Positions 34,033 through 41,341 of a stretch of DNA of 41,341 nucleotides are shown one piece after another; positions within the stretch are counted from its first letter, which is position 1; each line of letters starts with the position of its first letter. Under the pieces are notes generated by a model. The model was given only the letters and a program-made list of their open reading frames with translations. It was not told the DNA's origin and searched no databases. The translations under genes and the position numbers were made by a program. The stretch is from NCBI GenBank assembly GCA_024400305.1, contig JAKSMX010000027.1, positions 1-41,341 on the forward strand, read 5' to 3'. Source of the stretch: Bacteroidales bacterium (GTDB lineage Bacteria > Bacteroidota > Bacteroidia > Bacteroidales > F082).

Positions 34033-34053
34033 TTTCCAGTCTCCGTCTGGAAA
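34033..34053 (+). terminator. Weak hairpin after T9SS paralog 2
   Basis: TTTCCAG-tctccgt-CTGGAAA (7 bp) lies 13 bases after the stop and is followed by an AT-rich stretch rather than a clean T tract. Confidence 0.45.
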
Positions 34054-34061
34054 ATTATTCT

Positions 34062-34069
34062 TATTTTTG
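34062..34069 (+). promoter_or_regulatory. Promoter -7 element for RhuM/ORF6N fusion gene
   Basis: TATTTTTG fits TAnnTTTG, 89 bases before the ATG at 34159, leaving an approximately 80-base leader with no obvious gene. Confidence 0.45.
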
Positions 34070-34158
34070 CAGCTCGGATGAAATGGTTACTGAATGACAT
34101 CGCCTTGTGGCGGTCGTTCGGCAGCCATTTTTTCATAGATAATTGAAAATTGGAATTT

Positions 34159-35424
34159 ATGGAAAAAGAAATCGTTTTTTACCAGCCGGATGACCAAATC
34201 AAACTGGAGGTCGTTTTTGAGGACGGAAAGGTCTGGCTCACGCAGGCGCAGATGGCGGAGTTGTTCCAGCGCGACAGAAGCATCATTACGAAACATATCA
34301 AAAATGTTTTCACAGAAACAGGGCTTGAAGAAAAAAGCAATGTGCGTTTTTTGCACATTGCAAATTCAGACAAACCAGTGAAATGCTTCAGTTTCGACGT
34401 GATAATCTCCGTCGGGAACCGGGTGAAATCCTCCAACATCAATCCGTTCAAAACATGGGCCGAAGACGTGATCAAAGCACGCACATCAGGTCTGATGATT
34501 CCCGACAACTCAATCAGAAATCTTATCAAAATCATTAGGAATCAACAGGTTATGCTCGACTCCGACTTGGCGGTACTTTATGGCGTTGAGACAAAAGTAT
34601 TGAATCAGACGGTGAGCAGAAACATCGGAAGATTTCCCGAGGACTTCATGTTCCAGTTGACTTGGTTGGAGTGCGAAAACTTGAGGTCGCAAATTGCGAC
34701 CTCAAGTTTAAGGTCACAATTTGTGACCTTAAACTCAAAACAAGGACAACATATCAAGTATCTTCCCTACGCCTTCACCGAGCAAGGTGTCGCCATGCTG
34801 AGCGGTGTTCTTCATTCGCCGACGGCCATCGAAGCTAACATCAGAATAATGCGGGCTTTCGTCGGGATGAGGCATTTCATTAATGAGAACGCGAAACTTT
34901 TCCAAAGAATCGAGAACATCGAATACAACCAACTTGAAATAGTCCAAAGCCAGAAAAAAATCGAAACTCATGTTCAGGAATCAGACCGGAAAATCGAGGA
35001 GCTTTTCCAGCGTCTTGATGAAGGAAGGACGAATCCGAAAGAAGGCATATTCTTCGACGGACAAATCTTCGACGCTTACGTCTTCATTTCAGACTTGATA
35101 AAAAAGGCGAGAAACGAAATCATCCTCATCGACAATTACGTTGACGAAAGTGTCTTGAACATCCTTTCAAAAAGAAACGAGAATGTCAATGTCATAATTT
35201 ACACTTCAAAAATATCGAATCAGTTCAGACTTGACCTGGAAAGATACAATTCTCAATATCAACCGATTACGGTTAAGACTTTCAACAAGTGCCACGACCG
35301 TTTCCTGATTATCGACGACGAAGTCTATCACATCGGGGCGTCGCTGAAAGATTTAGGCAAAAAATGGTTCGCATTCTCAATCCTGAATTTCCCGAAGGAG
35401 GAAATCATCGGGAAATTGGAATGA
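34159..35424 (+). CDS. RhuM / ORF6N / phospholipase D-like fusion protein
   Basis: The ATG at 34159 gives 421 residues. Residues 1-100 match RhuM-type proteins (KVWLTQAQMAELFQRDRSII, CFSFDVIISVGNRVKSS). Residues about 120-235 are an ORF6N domain (RNQQVMLDSDLAVLYGVETK, PYAFTEQGVAMLSGV), a DNA-binding domain family of phage and mobile genes. A coiled coil follows (about 240-300), then a PLD-like end with GIFFDGQIFDAYVFISDLI, ILIDNYVDESVLNIL and HDRFLIIDDEVYHIGASLKD, the last resembling an HKD half-site with Lys replaced. Only one half-site is seen, so catalysis would need a dimer or is absent. It may be a regulator, nuclease or defence effector. Confidence 0.75.
   Translation: MEKEIVFYQPDDQIKLEVVFEDGKVWLTQAQMAELFQRDRSIITKHIKNVFTETGLEEKSNVRFLHIANSDKPVKCFSFDVIISVGNRVKSSNINPFKTWAEDVIKARTSGLMIPDNSIRNLIKIIRNQQVMLDSDLAVLYGVETKVLNQTVSRNIGRFPEDFMFQLTWLECENLRSQIATSSLRSQFVTLNSKQGQHIKYLPYAFTEQGVAMLSGVLHSPTAIEANIRIMRAFVGMRHFINENAKLFQRIENIEYNQLEIVQSQKKIETHVQESDRKIEELFQRLDEGRTNPKEGIFFDGQIFDAYVFISDLIKKARNEIILIDNYVDESVLNILSKRNENVNVIIYTSKISNQFRLDLERYNSQYQPITVKTFNKCHDRFLIIDDEVYHIGASLKDLGKKWFAFSILNFPKEEIIGKLE
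34680..34706. repeat. Perfect inverted repeat inside ORF6N region, left
   Basis: CTTGAGGTCGCAA pairs exactly with its complement around a single central A (13-bp arms). It encodes LRSQIATSS and abuts the second repeat. Confidence 0.9.
34706..34734. repeat. Perfect inverted repeat inside ORF6N region, right
   Basis: GTTTAAGGTCACAA pairs exactly with its complement around one T (14-bp arms). It encodes SLRSQFVTLN, a near duplicate of the left repeat's peptide. Confidence 0.9.
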
Positions 35425-35482
35425 TAATGTTATCACGAATACGGAAATATAAAACAACGCGTAAACTTTACAACTTTTTTCT

Positions 35483-35490
35483 TATTTTTG
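35483..35490 (+). promoter_or_regulatory. Promoter -7 element for split TPR-HTH regulator
   Basis: TATTTTTG lies 5 bases before the GTG at 35496; the promoter-to-signal-peptide stretch resembles that of the regulator at 28077. Confidence 0.5.
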
Positions 35491-35495
35491 CCGCC

Positions 35496-37246
35496 GTGAA
35501 AAACATTCTCGCCATATTGTCAGCAATCGTCGTATTCGCCTCGTGTTCCGACAGGGCGGGCGGATGGCATTCTGCGCCGGAGCTGCAAACGGCGCACGAG
35601 CTGATGCAGGAACGGCCCGACAGCGCGTTGAAGGTGCTAATTGGCTTCGACATCAACGACAGCACGAGCCGCTCCGTCGTAAATGAATACCAGATACTTG
35701 TGGCGGAGGCGCTTTACAAGAACGACTGCGCACAGACCAACGCCCCGGCCGTCATCGCTGCGACTGCTTATTACGACAGCGTTTTTGAAAAATATCCGGA
35801 GAACAGCGGCCTCGCCTTCGAGACGGCGCGGGCACACTACTACAGGGCCGTCGGCGAGACGGAGAAGGACGACATCGTGGCGGCGTGCGCCGACTACCTC
35901 AAGGCCGCCGACATCATGGAAGCGGCGTTCCCGGAGATTGCGAAGGCGGCGAGGAAGGGAATGATGAGTGATGACTATTATAAAAAAACAAGTTTGTAAG
36001 TTTGATTTACAATAGAATAGGTAATTTGATGTATGCCGAATGCTATTATGAGGGGGCTGTTGACAATTACAAAACAGCTTTGAATTATGCAAAGTGGATT
36101 GACGACAGCAAATTTGTCGCAATTTTGTTGAAACATATAGGGAATTCATATAATCTTGGCAACATGCCCGACAGTGCCTTGTATTATTACAGACATGCAT
36201 TGAATGTTGGAGGCGAATATGAAAATCTCAGATGCGGTATTAACATCACAACAGCTTCGATTTATTATGAAAAAGGCCTCGTTGATTCTGCTTATTTGTT
36301 GCTGAAGAAAAATTTGTCGTCACCAGACGATTTCATTTTAGCTCAAACTTATTATACAATTGGTGAATTGTTTTTCAAAGACATGATGTTTGATTCCGCA
36401 TCCTACTATCTCAAACCATGTTTTGAGTGTGGAGGTAAGCTCATGAAACTTTCGTCTGCGAAGATGCTCGCTGAAATATATGACAATACGGGATACAAAG
36501 AACTTTCTGCTTTTTACAATAAACACGTTTCAGAAAACGCAATAGATGAAATAAACCGCAGAGTGAAGACAAAAAGCCTCATTGATTTGTATAACAACAA
36601 TAAAAATTACAAGAACATACAAAAAATCAAATACAGAGTTTTATTATATTCTATTATTGCTGTCTTCGTTACTATTATTGTTTTCTTTACAAGAAGCATT
36701 ATTCACCGTCGACAAAAAATACAAATTTCAAATGATGCCAATTGGCGGATTGCGGTCGCCAACGGCAAACTCAAAACTGCGCGGCAAAAAATTAACGAAC
36801 AGCAAGATAAAATAAAAACACGAGAGAGAGAAATTGATGTCATGCACCGCTCATCATCAATCCTATTGACTGGTAACTGTCTCGATTCTTATAGAACACA
36901 TAAAATATGTGTCAAAATAATTTCACGAATCAGACAACTTGATGAAAAGGGAATTAAGCGTACGGAGCTTGAACCGCTCACAAGCAGCGAGCTTTCGGAG
37001 CTGCGCCGTGCCGCCGACACGTGTCTCGTCGGTTTTACAAATATGATGACAACCAAATATTCCAAGTTGAATGTTGACGATTTAAACTTTCTCTGTCTTT
37101 GTCTGCTCGATATTCCTTATAGTTCTATGCCAGCACTTCTCGGCAAAAGTCGGAGCACAATATGGAATAGGGCTAAAAAAATAGCCTCAATAATGGACAT
37201 AAAGCCAAACGAAACCATCGTACAGGTCTTGATGACCATGATTTAA
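35496..37246 (+). pseudogene. Lipoprotein-TPR-TM-HTH regulator split by -1 frameshift at A7
   Basis: The first frame starts at GTG 35496 with the lipobox signal KNILAILSAIVVFASC and TPR-like helices, and stops at 35999. The second frame is open from 35984 to 37246: further TPRs, a membrane helix (LLYSIIAVFVTIIVFFTRS), a coiled coil and a C-terminal HTH (LNVDDLNFLCLCLLDIPYSSM, then KSRSTIWNRAKKI). A -1 shift on the A7 run at 35982-35988 (AAAAAAC) joins them into about 583 residues, like the intact 552-residue paralog. This could be a mutation, slippage at the run, or programmed frameshifting. The second half is much more AT-rich than the first. Confidence 0.75.
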
Positions 37247-37267
37247 CGGCTTATAACATATTGTTTT

Positions 37268-37289
37268 ACAAGTTGATAACTTGTTTTTT
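37268..37289 (+). terminator. Terminator after split regulator
   Basis: ACAAGTT-gat-AACTTGT (7 bp) followed by TTTTT, 22 bases after the stop. Confidence 0.8.
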
Positions 37290-37336
37290 CGAACAAATTG
37301 AACAATTTTTATTGCATAAAACCAAAATTACCATTG

Positions 37337-37344
37337 TATTTTTG
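37337..37344 (+). promoter_or_regulatory. Promoter -7 element for DUF3244-like gene
   Basis: TATTTTTG fits TAnnTTTG, 25 bases before the ATG at 37369; ATTG lies 22 bases upstream as a weak -33. Confidence 0.5.
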
Positions 37345-37368
37345 TGGGAAAAATAAACACAAAAGTAT

Positions 37369-37743
37369 ATGGTAAAACGAAAGACATTACTGATTGTATT
37401 GGCTGTTATATTTACATCGACAGCGACAAGAGCCAGCATTTCAACATTCAATGGTGAACCATTGTCAATACTAGTTCAGACGTTAGGAGGTTTGGACAAC
37501 AAGTCCAACCCACCAGTCTCCGCCTCCATCGACGGCCATGCGCTAACCATTTACGTCAACGAGAACGTGGGCATAGCGCACATCGTCGTCACCAACTCGA
37601 ACGGCATCTATATCGACAGCGACAACCTATTCCACACGCCCGACATGGCGACGCTGCTGATTGATGACGAGGGCTTCTACACGGTGACGATAACACTGAA
37701 CAACGGCGATGTTTATTATGGTGATTTCATGGTGACAGAGTAA
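37369..37743 (+). CDS. DUF3244-like exported protein
   Basis: This 124-residue protein has a signal peptide (MVKRKTLLIVLAVIFTSTA, cleavage near TRA) and one beta-sandwich-like domain: ASIDGHALTIYVNENVGIAH, VVTNSNGIYIDSDN, TVTITLNNGDVYYGDFMVT. This fits DUF3244, a small secreted Bacteroidota family of unknown role, sometimes near TPR-HTH regulators. It lies directly after the split regulator and before a T9SS protein. The gene body is GC-rich from about 37500 while its start is AT-rich. Confidence 0.72.
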   Translation: MVKRKTLLIVLAVIFTSTATRASISTFNGEPLSILVQTLGGLDNKSNPPVSASIDGHALTIYVNENVGIAHIVVTNSNGIYIDSDNLFHTPDMATLLIDDEGFYTVTITLNNGDVYYGDFMVTE

Positions 37744-37785
37744 TCTTGGGACAGATGGGGATGAAAAATAAATTCATTGGGTGAA

Positions 37786-37818
37786 GCCTATGCGTAAAAA
37801 GGCTGACAACGCATAGGC
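37786..37818. repeat. Inverted repeat in 37.8 kb intergenic region
   Basis: GCCTATGCG and CGCATAGGC, a perfect 9-bp match separated by 15 bases, lie between the DUF3244-like and T9SS genes. There is no T tract, so it is not a clear terminator. The role is unknown. Confidence 0.6.
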
Positions 37819-37886
37819 GTATTCGCTTAGTATGCCAGCCAAATATAAAGATATTTATGAATATTTAAATTTAATAGTAAAAAGTG

Positions 37887-39479
37887 ATGACAAAAAAAAC
37901 GCTAATTATTATGGCTTTTATCTGTATGGCCTTTTCTGTTCATGCGCAGAATAAATATGCAGTGCTGATTACAGGCGATTATGCGGCAAAAGAGCCGGAA
38001 ATTCCGTTAAGTGAACAATTGATGTCGTCACTCAACGGAAAGCAGGCAATCGAGCCCAGATGGACCGACATTGTCACCGCTCAGCCTTCCGGCTATGCGG
38101 TCGATGCTAACGGCGATGTCGAAATCTCGTCGGCCGAGGGCCTCGCCTGGCTCATCTCCGTGGTTAACGGTCTGAACGGCTGCGAGCCTTACGACTTCGA
38201 CGGACGAATTGTGAGACTGACTGCCGACATCGACCTTGAAGAGGACGGACTGAGGCTCTTCTCACCTATAGGCAGCAGCGAACACCGTTTCATGGGCACA
38301 TTCGACGGGAACGGTCACAGTATTGACGGGCTGTGCATGATATTCAATGAATATTATGTTGATAATGAAGACGAAATGCGCATTGATATGGGCTTGTTCG
38401 GCTACCTGTACCACGGCACTGTGAAAAACCTGTCGCTCAACTCCGGTTTCTATTCTTACGGACATCCGTTCAACCACACAACCGGAACTTACGAACTATA
38501 CTACGACGCACTTGTGGCCGCCGTCGCCGACTCACTTTCAACGGTTGAGAACTGCTACTGCAGGTTCAGGGTGTCTGAACTTGTCGGGAACGCCCATCCC
38601 GCCGGGACATACATGGGGGCGGTCGTCGGACTCAACCGCAATTCGACAGTGCGCAACTGTGCCTATGAGATGGATGAATACTCACAATGTGCGACGGTGG
38701 ACGTCGCGGGCCTCGTGCTGCGCAACCTCTCCGAAGGCGGCTATGCCGACGCCGTGGTGGAGAACTGCTATTTCTACGGGGCTCTCATGGGGTCATACAG
38801 TGCGGAAAACATGGGAGGCATCGTGTGCTTCAACGAGACGGCATCCGACAACAGGGGGAAGAAGGCAATGGTCAGAAACTGCTATTCCGAATTGCTGGAG
38901 CCTCTGTACGGCTTCCGCGACAAGGGGTGCATTGTCGCGTACAACTCGGAAGGCAGCCTTGTGGAGAACTGCTTCGCCGACCTGCGGGGTCAGTATTCCA
39001 GCACGGGACTTTTCGGGACTGACAACGGAGAAACAGCAAGGTGCACGGATTTCGTGCCGAGCGGCAACGGCGGTATGCTGTCGTCACCGATAACATGCGA
39101 TGAGATGACATCAATTGACCTGTGCAAGGTCTTGAATTACTGGATCTATGACAAGGGCGGAGAAGACATGTATCATCCATGGACATGCGGACAGTATGAT
39201 ATTCCGGAGTTTGACTTCTCCATCGCCTCATCGCACGAGAACGAAGCCGTCCCAGTCCTCGTCTATCCGAATCCAACTGCGAACTCGCTGAAAATCAATA
39301 TTTCAGGCGGTGCGGAAATCGAGAGCGTCAGCCTCTTCGACGTCTCCGGCCGCCTCGTGAAGGCTCAGCAGTCGGGCTTCGGGTGCATCGACATCAGCGG
39401 GCTCGCGCCCGGAATGTACGTGATGAAGGTCACGCTCGACGACGGCAAGGTGTTCGAGGAGAAAATTGTGAAGGAATAG
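37887..39479 (+). CDS. T9SS-exported GLUG/beta-helix-like protein
   Basis: The ATG at 37887 (GTG at 37884 is an alternative) gives 530 residues: a signal peptide (LIIMAFICMAFSVHAQ), then NKYAVLITGDYA, a short segment recalling peptidase-associated starts, then repeated beta-helix-like units with GLUG-type motifs (RFMGTFDGNGHSIDGLCMIF, AVVENCYFYGALMGSYS, VRNCAYEMDEYSQ). The end is a T9SS sorting domain (VLVYPNPTANSLKIN, VSLFDVSGRLVKAQ, LAPGMYVMKVTLDDGK). This domain is a normal diverged one, unlike the near-identical pair at 31 and 34 kb. It is probably a surface adhesin-like protein. Confidence 0.8.
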   Translation: MTKKTLIIMAFICMAFSVHAQNKYAVLITGDYAAKEPEIPLSEQLMSSLNGKQAIEPRWTDIVTAQPSGYAVDANGDVEISSAEGLAWLISVVNGLNGCEPYDFDGRIVRLTADIDLEEDGLRLFSPIGSSEHRFMGTFDGNGHSIDGLCMIFNEYYVDNEDEMRIDMGLFGYLYHGTVKNLSLNSGFYSYGHPFNHTTGTYELYYDALVAAVADSLSTVENCYCRFRVSELVGNAHPAGTYMGAVVGLNRNSTVRNCAYEMDEYSQCATVDVAGLVLRNLSEGGYADAVVENCYFYGALMGSYSAENMGGIVCFNETASDNRGKKAMVRNCYSELLEPLYGFRDKGCIVAYNSEGSLVENCFADLRGQYSSTGLFGTDNGETARCTDFVPSGNGGMLSSPITCDEMTSIDLCKVLNYWIYDKGGEDMYHPWTCGQYDIPEFDFSIASSHENEAVPVLVYPNPTANSLKINISGGAEIESVSLFDVSGRLVKAQQSGFGCIDISGLAPGMYVMKVTLDDGKVFEEKIVKE

Positions 39480-39493
39480 TGAAACCGCCTTTC

Positions 39494-39556
39494 ACGCCGA
39501 TACGCCGCGGAAATTGCAAAAAAAATCTAAATTTCGCGGCGTACCGGCGTTTTATT
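39494..39556 (+). terminator. Long terminator hairpin after beta-helix gene
   Basis: A stem of over 20 bp, ACGCCGATACGCCGCG with its near complement plus AAATT/AATTT (one wobble, one bulge), encloses an A-rich loop and is followed by TTTTATTTG. Both sides are so matched that it could stop transcripts arriving from either direction. Confidence 0.8.
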
Positions 39557-39653
39557 TGTTGTGCGACTCAGATTCAATGTTGTGCAATTTATTGGAGATA
39601 AAGTGATTAACGACGGGGGCGCATCAGCGGTTTTGTTAAGTTCAACGTTCTGG

Positions 39654-40188
39654 TCACAATCCCTTTATTATCTGTTTGAAGTCGCGTCCGTCGTTGATTT
39701 TGCCCCTGATTCGCTGGCAGCGTTTCTGGAATGACTTCAGTTCCACGCCGCACAGCTTCGCCGTCGTCGAGTCGCTGAAACCGTGCCTGCTGCAGCAGCA
39801 CGTCTCGATGTCACCGGCGGTCAGGCTCGGATACAGTTCTTTGAGCCTCAGTGAGAAGCCGTCATACACGATGTCGGTTATGTGGACGAACTCCTTCCTC
39901 CCTCCTTATCTTCGCTTGATACATCACGGTTATTGTCAGCGATATGACAATCAGCGAGGCCGCCGCCACTACGATTATCGCGGCCCTGCTTCTCTTCTCA
40001 TAGACCCGTTTCTCGTTTTCGAGCTCCTTGCGGTAGGTCTCGAAGACGTTGGTGATGTCCTCCTTGCTCGTGTCACGGTAAAAAATCGAGAGGCATCTGA
40101 TTGCGAAGTCAGCCGACTTCTCGTAGTCGCCCGTCGTCCTGTAAAGCCTCGCCAACGTCCTGTAGATGTTCCTTTGATACCGATATTT
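39654..40188 (-). pseudogene. Decayed TPR-TM-HTH regulator
   Basis: On the minus strand one frame (down to 39862) gives a TPR-like piece (YRTLARLYRTTGDYEKSADF), a coiled coil and a membrane helix (AAIIVVAAASLIVISLTITV). After a frameshift near the GGAGGGAGGAAGGAG tract (about 39890-39905) another frame gives KEFVHITDIVYDGFSLRLK and an HTH, LTAGDIETCCCSRHGFSDST, ending at 39654. The N-terminal signal and most TPRs are missing: a promoter-like TATCTTTG at 40202-40195 runs straight into TPR codons with no ATG. It is a remnant of the same family as 28077 and 35496. Confidence 0.7.
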
Positions 40189-40194
40189 TGGCTG

Positions 40195-40202
40195 CAAAGA
40201 TA
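40195..40202 (-). promoter_or_regulatory. Relict promoter -7 element of decayed regulator
   Basis: TATCTTTG on the minus strand fits TAnnTTTG, but no start codon follows in the surviving frame, so it is probably left from an internal deletion. Confidence 0.4.
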
Positions 40203-40352
40203 TATGTTTTTTCGCAAATATCGCGATTTTTTTGGAGACATTTTTTGTGGTGCGAAATATTATTGTCTTGATTTTCAATAACCTGAAAAGAAAAATTGGC
40301 GACAATTAGGGGGTTGACGCTCCGGGATGTGAAAAGCGTCTTGGCTTTTGCA

Positions 40353-40360
40353 TATTTTTG
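40353..40360 (+). promoter_or_regulatory. Promoter -7 element for 40428 gene
   Basis: TATTTTTG fits TAnnTTTG, 67 bases before the ATG at 40428, leaving an AT-rich leader. Confidence 0.5.
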
Positions 40361-40427
40361 CCGTCGGAAATATCCAGACAACATTCATACGTTAAACTTA
40401 AACACATAACAGTAAAATTACATCATC

Positions 40428-41120
40428 ATGAAACACTTCTCAAATGCATTAAGAAGAGATGAGGCTGTTGACGGCGCAAACGCGTTGACAAAAGCCATGA
40501 AGCAGTTCAGCAACAAAGACGTCATCGTCGAGGTAATCAACCAGATAGAAGAAATCAACACGCAGCTCGCCGACGCGAACAGCAAGGTGTTCTTCGACCA
40601 TCAGGTGAACGAGCGAAACAAGGTGGTCAACGCATGTTTCCTTGTCATAAAGGGCCTCGCCGAAGCCTACATGAAGTCGTCCGACAGCACCATGAAGGAA
40701 GCGGCTGCGAAAATCATGGCGGTGCTGGTGAACCACAAAAATCTCACCCACCTCAACGTGGCCGAGAAATCGGGTAAGTTGGACGCCCTGATGCTTGACT
40801 TCGCCGCCGACGACGTGAAAACGGCCGCGGCCGCCATCCCCGGACTCAACGACTGCATCGCCAGACTGAAGGCCGCCGGCGACGACCTCTCGGAACACCG
40901 CTACATGGCGCAGAAGGAACGCTCCGACGCCAGCGCCACGAAAACGTCAGACCTCAAAAAACAACTGTTCTCCCTCATCAACGACAAACTCATTGTCATG
41001 CTGGCCAACGCCGCAATCACCGAACCGGAACTGTACCGGCCCGAACTCAAAATGGTCGAAGACATAATCGACGAATACAACAACCTCGCGAAGTCGCACC
41101 GCAACAACACGAAGAAATAG
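40428..41120 (+). CDS. Uncharacterised helical protein (DUF6261-like?)
   Basis: This 230-residue protein begins MKHFSNALRRDEAVDGANAL; it is almost wholly helical, with no signal peptide or membrane segment. Segments include NERNKVVNACFLVIKGLAEA and HRYMAQKERSDASATKTSDL. The style resembles the Bacteroidota DUF6261 group, but this is from memory and weak. The gene is followed, 17 bases after the stop, by a 42-bp tandem array, so the two may form one unit. No function can be given. Confidence 0.65.
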   Translation: MKHFSNALRRDEAVDGANALTKAMKQFSNKDVIVEVINQIEEINTQLADANSKVFFDHQVNERNKVVNACFLVIKGLAEAYMKSSDSTMKEAAAKIMAVLVNHKNLTHLNVAEKSGKLDALMLDFAADDVKTAAAAIPGLNDCIARLKAAGDDLSEHRYMAQKERSDASATKTSDLKKQLFSLINDKLIVMLANAAITEPELYRPELKMVEDIIDEYNNLAKSHRNNTKK

Positions 41121-41137
41121 ACAAAACCGGCGTTTTC

Positions 41138-41341
41138 GGTGATACGTATCGCTTTTTTTTGTGAAAATGACTGCAAGATGGTGATACGTATCGCTTTTTC
41201 TACTGAAAATGACCGCAAGATGGTGATACGCATCACTTTTTTCAGTGAAAATGACTGAATGATGGTGATACGCATCACTTTTTTCAGTGAAAATGACTGA
41301 ATGATGGTGATACGCATCACTTTTTTCAGTGAAAATGACTG
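41138..41341 (+). repeat. 42-bp tandem repeat array (runs out of window)
   Basis: Five units start at 41138, 41180, 41222, 41264 and 41306; the last is cut by the window edge. Each unit has a GGTGATACGTATCGC or GGTGATACGCATCAC palindrome followed by T5-T8, then GTGAAAATGACTG or a close variant. Units 3 to 5 are identical as far as visible, while 1 and 2 differ. There are no spacers, so it is not CRISPR. The 42-bp period keeps a minus-strand frame open with 14-residue repeats. Confidence 0.92.

Noticed and set aside
40901-41320. Minus-strand gene across the array and the 40428 gene
   Set aside because: It is antisense to a better supported gene and made mostly of repeat units; noted only as a curiosity.
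41138-41341. CRISPR array
   Set aside because: The units are contiguous with no unique spacers and no cas genes are nearby.

Overview
The window reads as a piece of a Bacteroidota chromosome, most likely Bacteroidales. The evidence is the recurring -7 promoter element TAnnTTTG, the almost complete lack of Shine-Dalgarno sites outside the phage, type IX secretion (T9SS) sorting domains, membrane-anchored TPR-HTH regulators, and several Bacteroidota-typical families (DUF3822, DUF3244, short AMP nucleosidase). No species can be named from sequence alone.

Region 1 (1 to about 7964) is the early end of a Mu-like transposable prophage, running leftward and continuing beyond base 1. From the phage end inward it holds a noncoding end with repeated putative transposase sites, a rightward repressor, a divergent operator/promoter, a Ner-like small HTH protein, a small membrane protein, a DDE transposase (MuA-like), a MuB-like AAA ATPase, a second RecA-like ATPase, a GemA-like protein, three small AT-rich unknown genes, Gam, a zinc-ribbon protein and two unknowns. 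The host side of the junction is the 3' part of a hicB-like antitoxin gene, so the phage appears to have inserted into hicB.

Region 2 (about 8.2 to 28 kb) is core chromosome. purL overlaps an acyl-CoA ligase and converges on amn-holA. Next come a radical SAM protein, an anchored protein, DUF3822, rsmD and a C69 dipeptidase. After tRNA-Phe comes an envelope cluster: coaX, an outer-membrane protein, a TPR protein, LptC, a CNNM/CBS/CorC protein and a PpiD-like foldase. The overlaps and short gaps suggest co-transcription.

Region 3 (28 to 41.3 kb) is accessory. It has three related lipoprotein-TPR-TM-HTH regulators: one intact, one split by a -1 frameshift at an A7 tract, and one decayed. They lie among exported proteins. 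Two T9SS cargo paralogs with diverged bodies share an almost identical 273-bp sorting-domain end, and a 79-bp leader plus signal-peptide start is duplicated. A RhuM/ORF6N/phospholipase-D-like fusion gene carries two abutting perfect inverted repeats inside its coding sequence. At the right edge, a gene of unknown function (possibly DUF6261) is followed by a 42-bp tandem array, each unit of which contains a hairpin plus a T tract, and the array runs out of the window.
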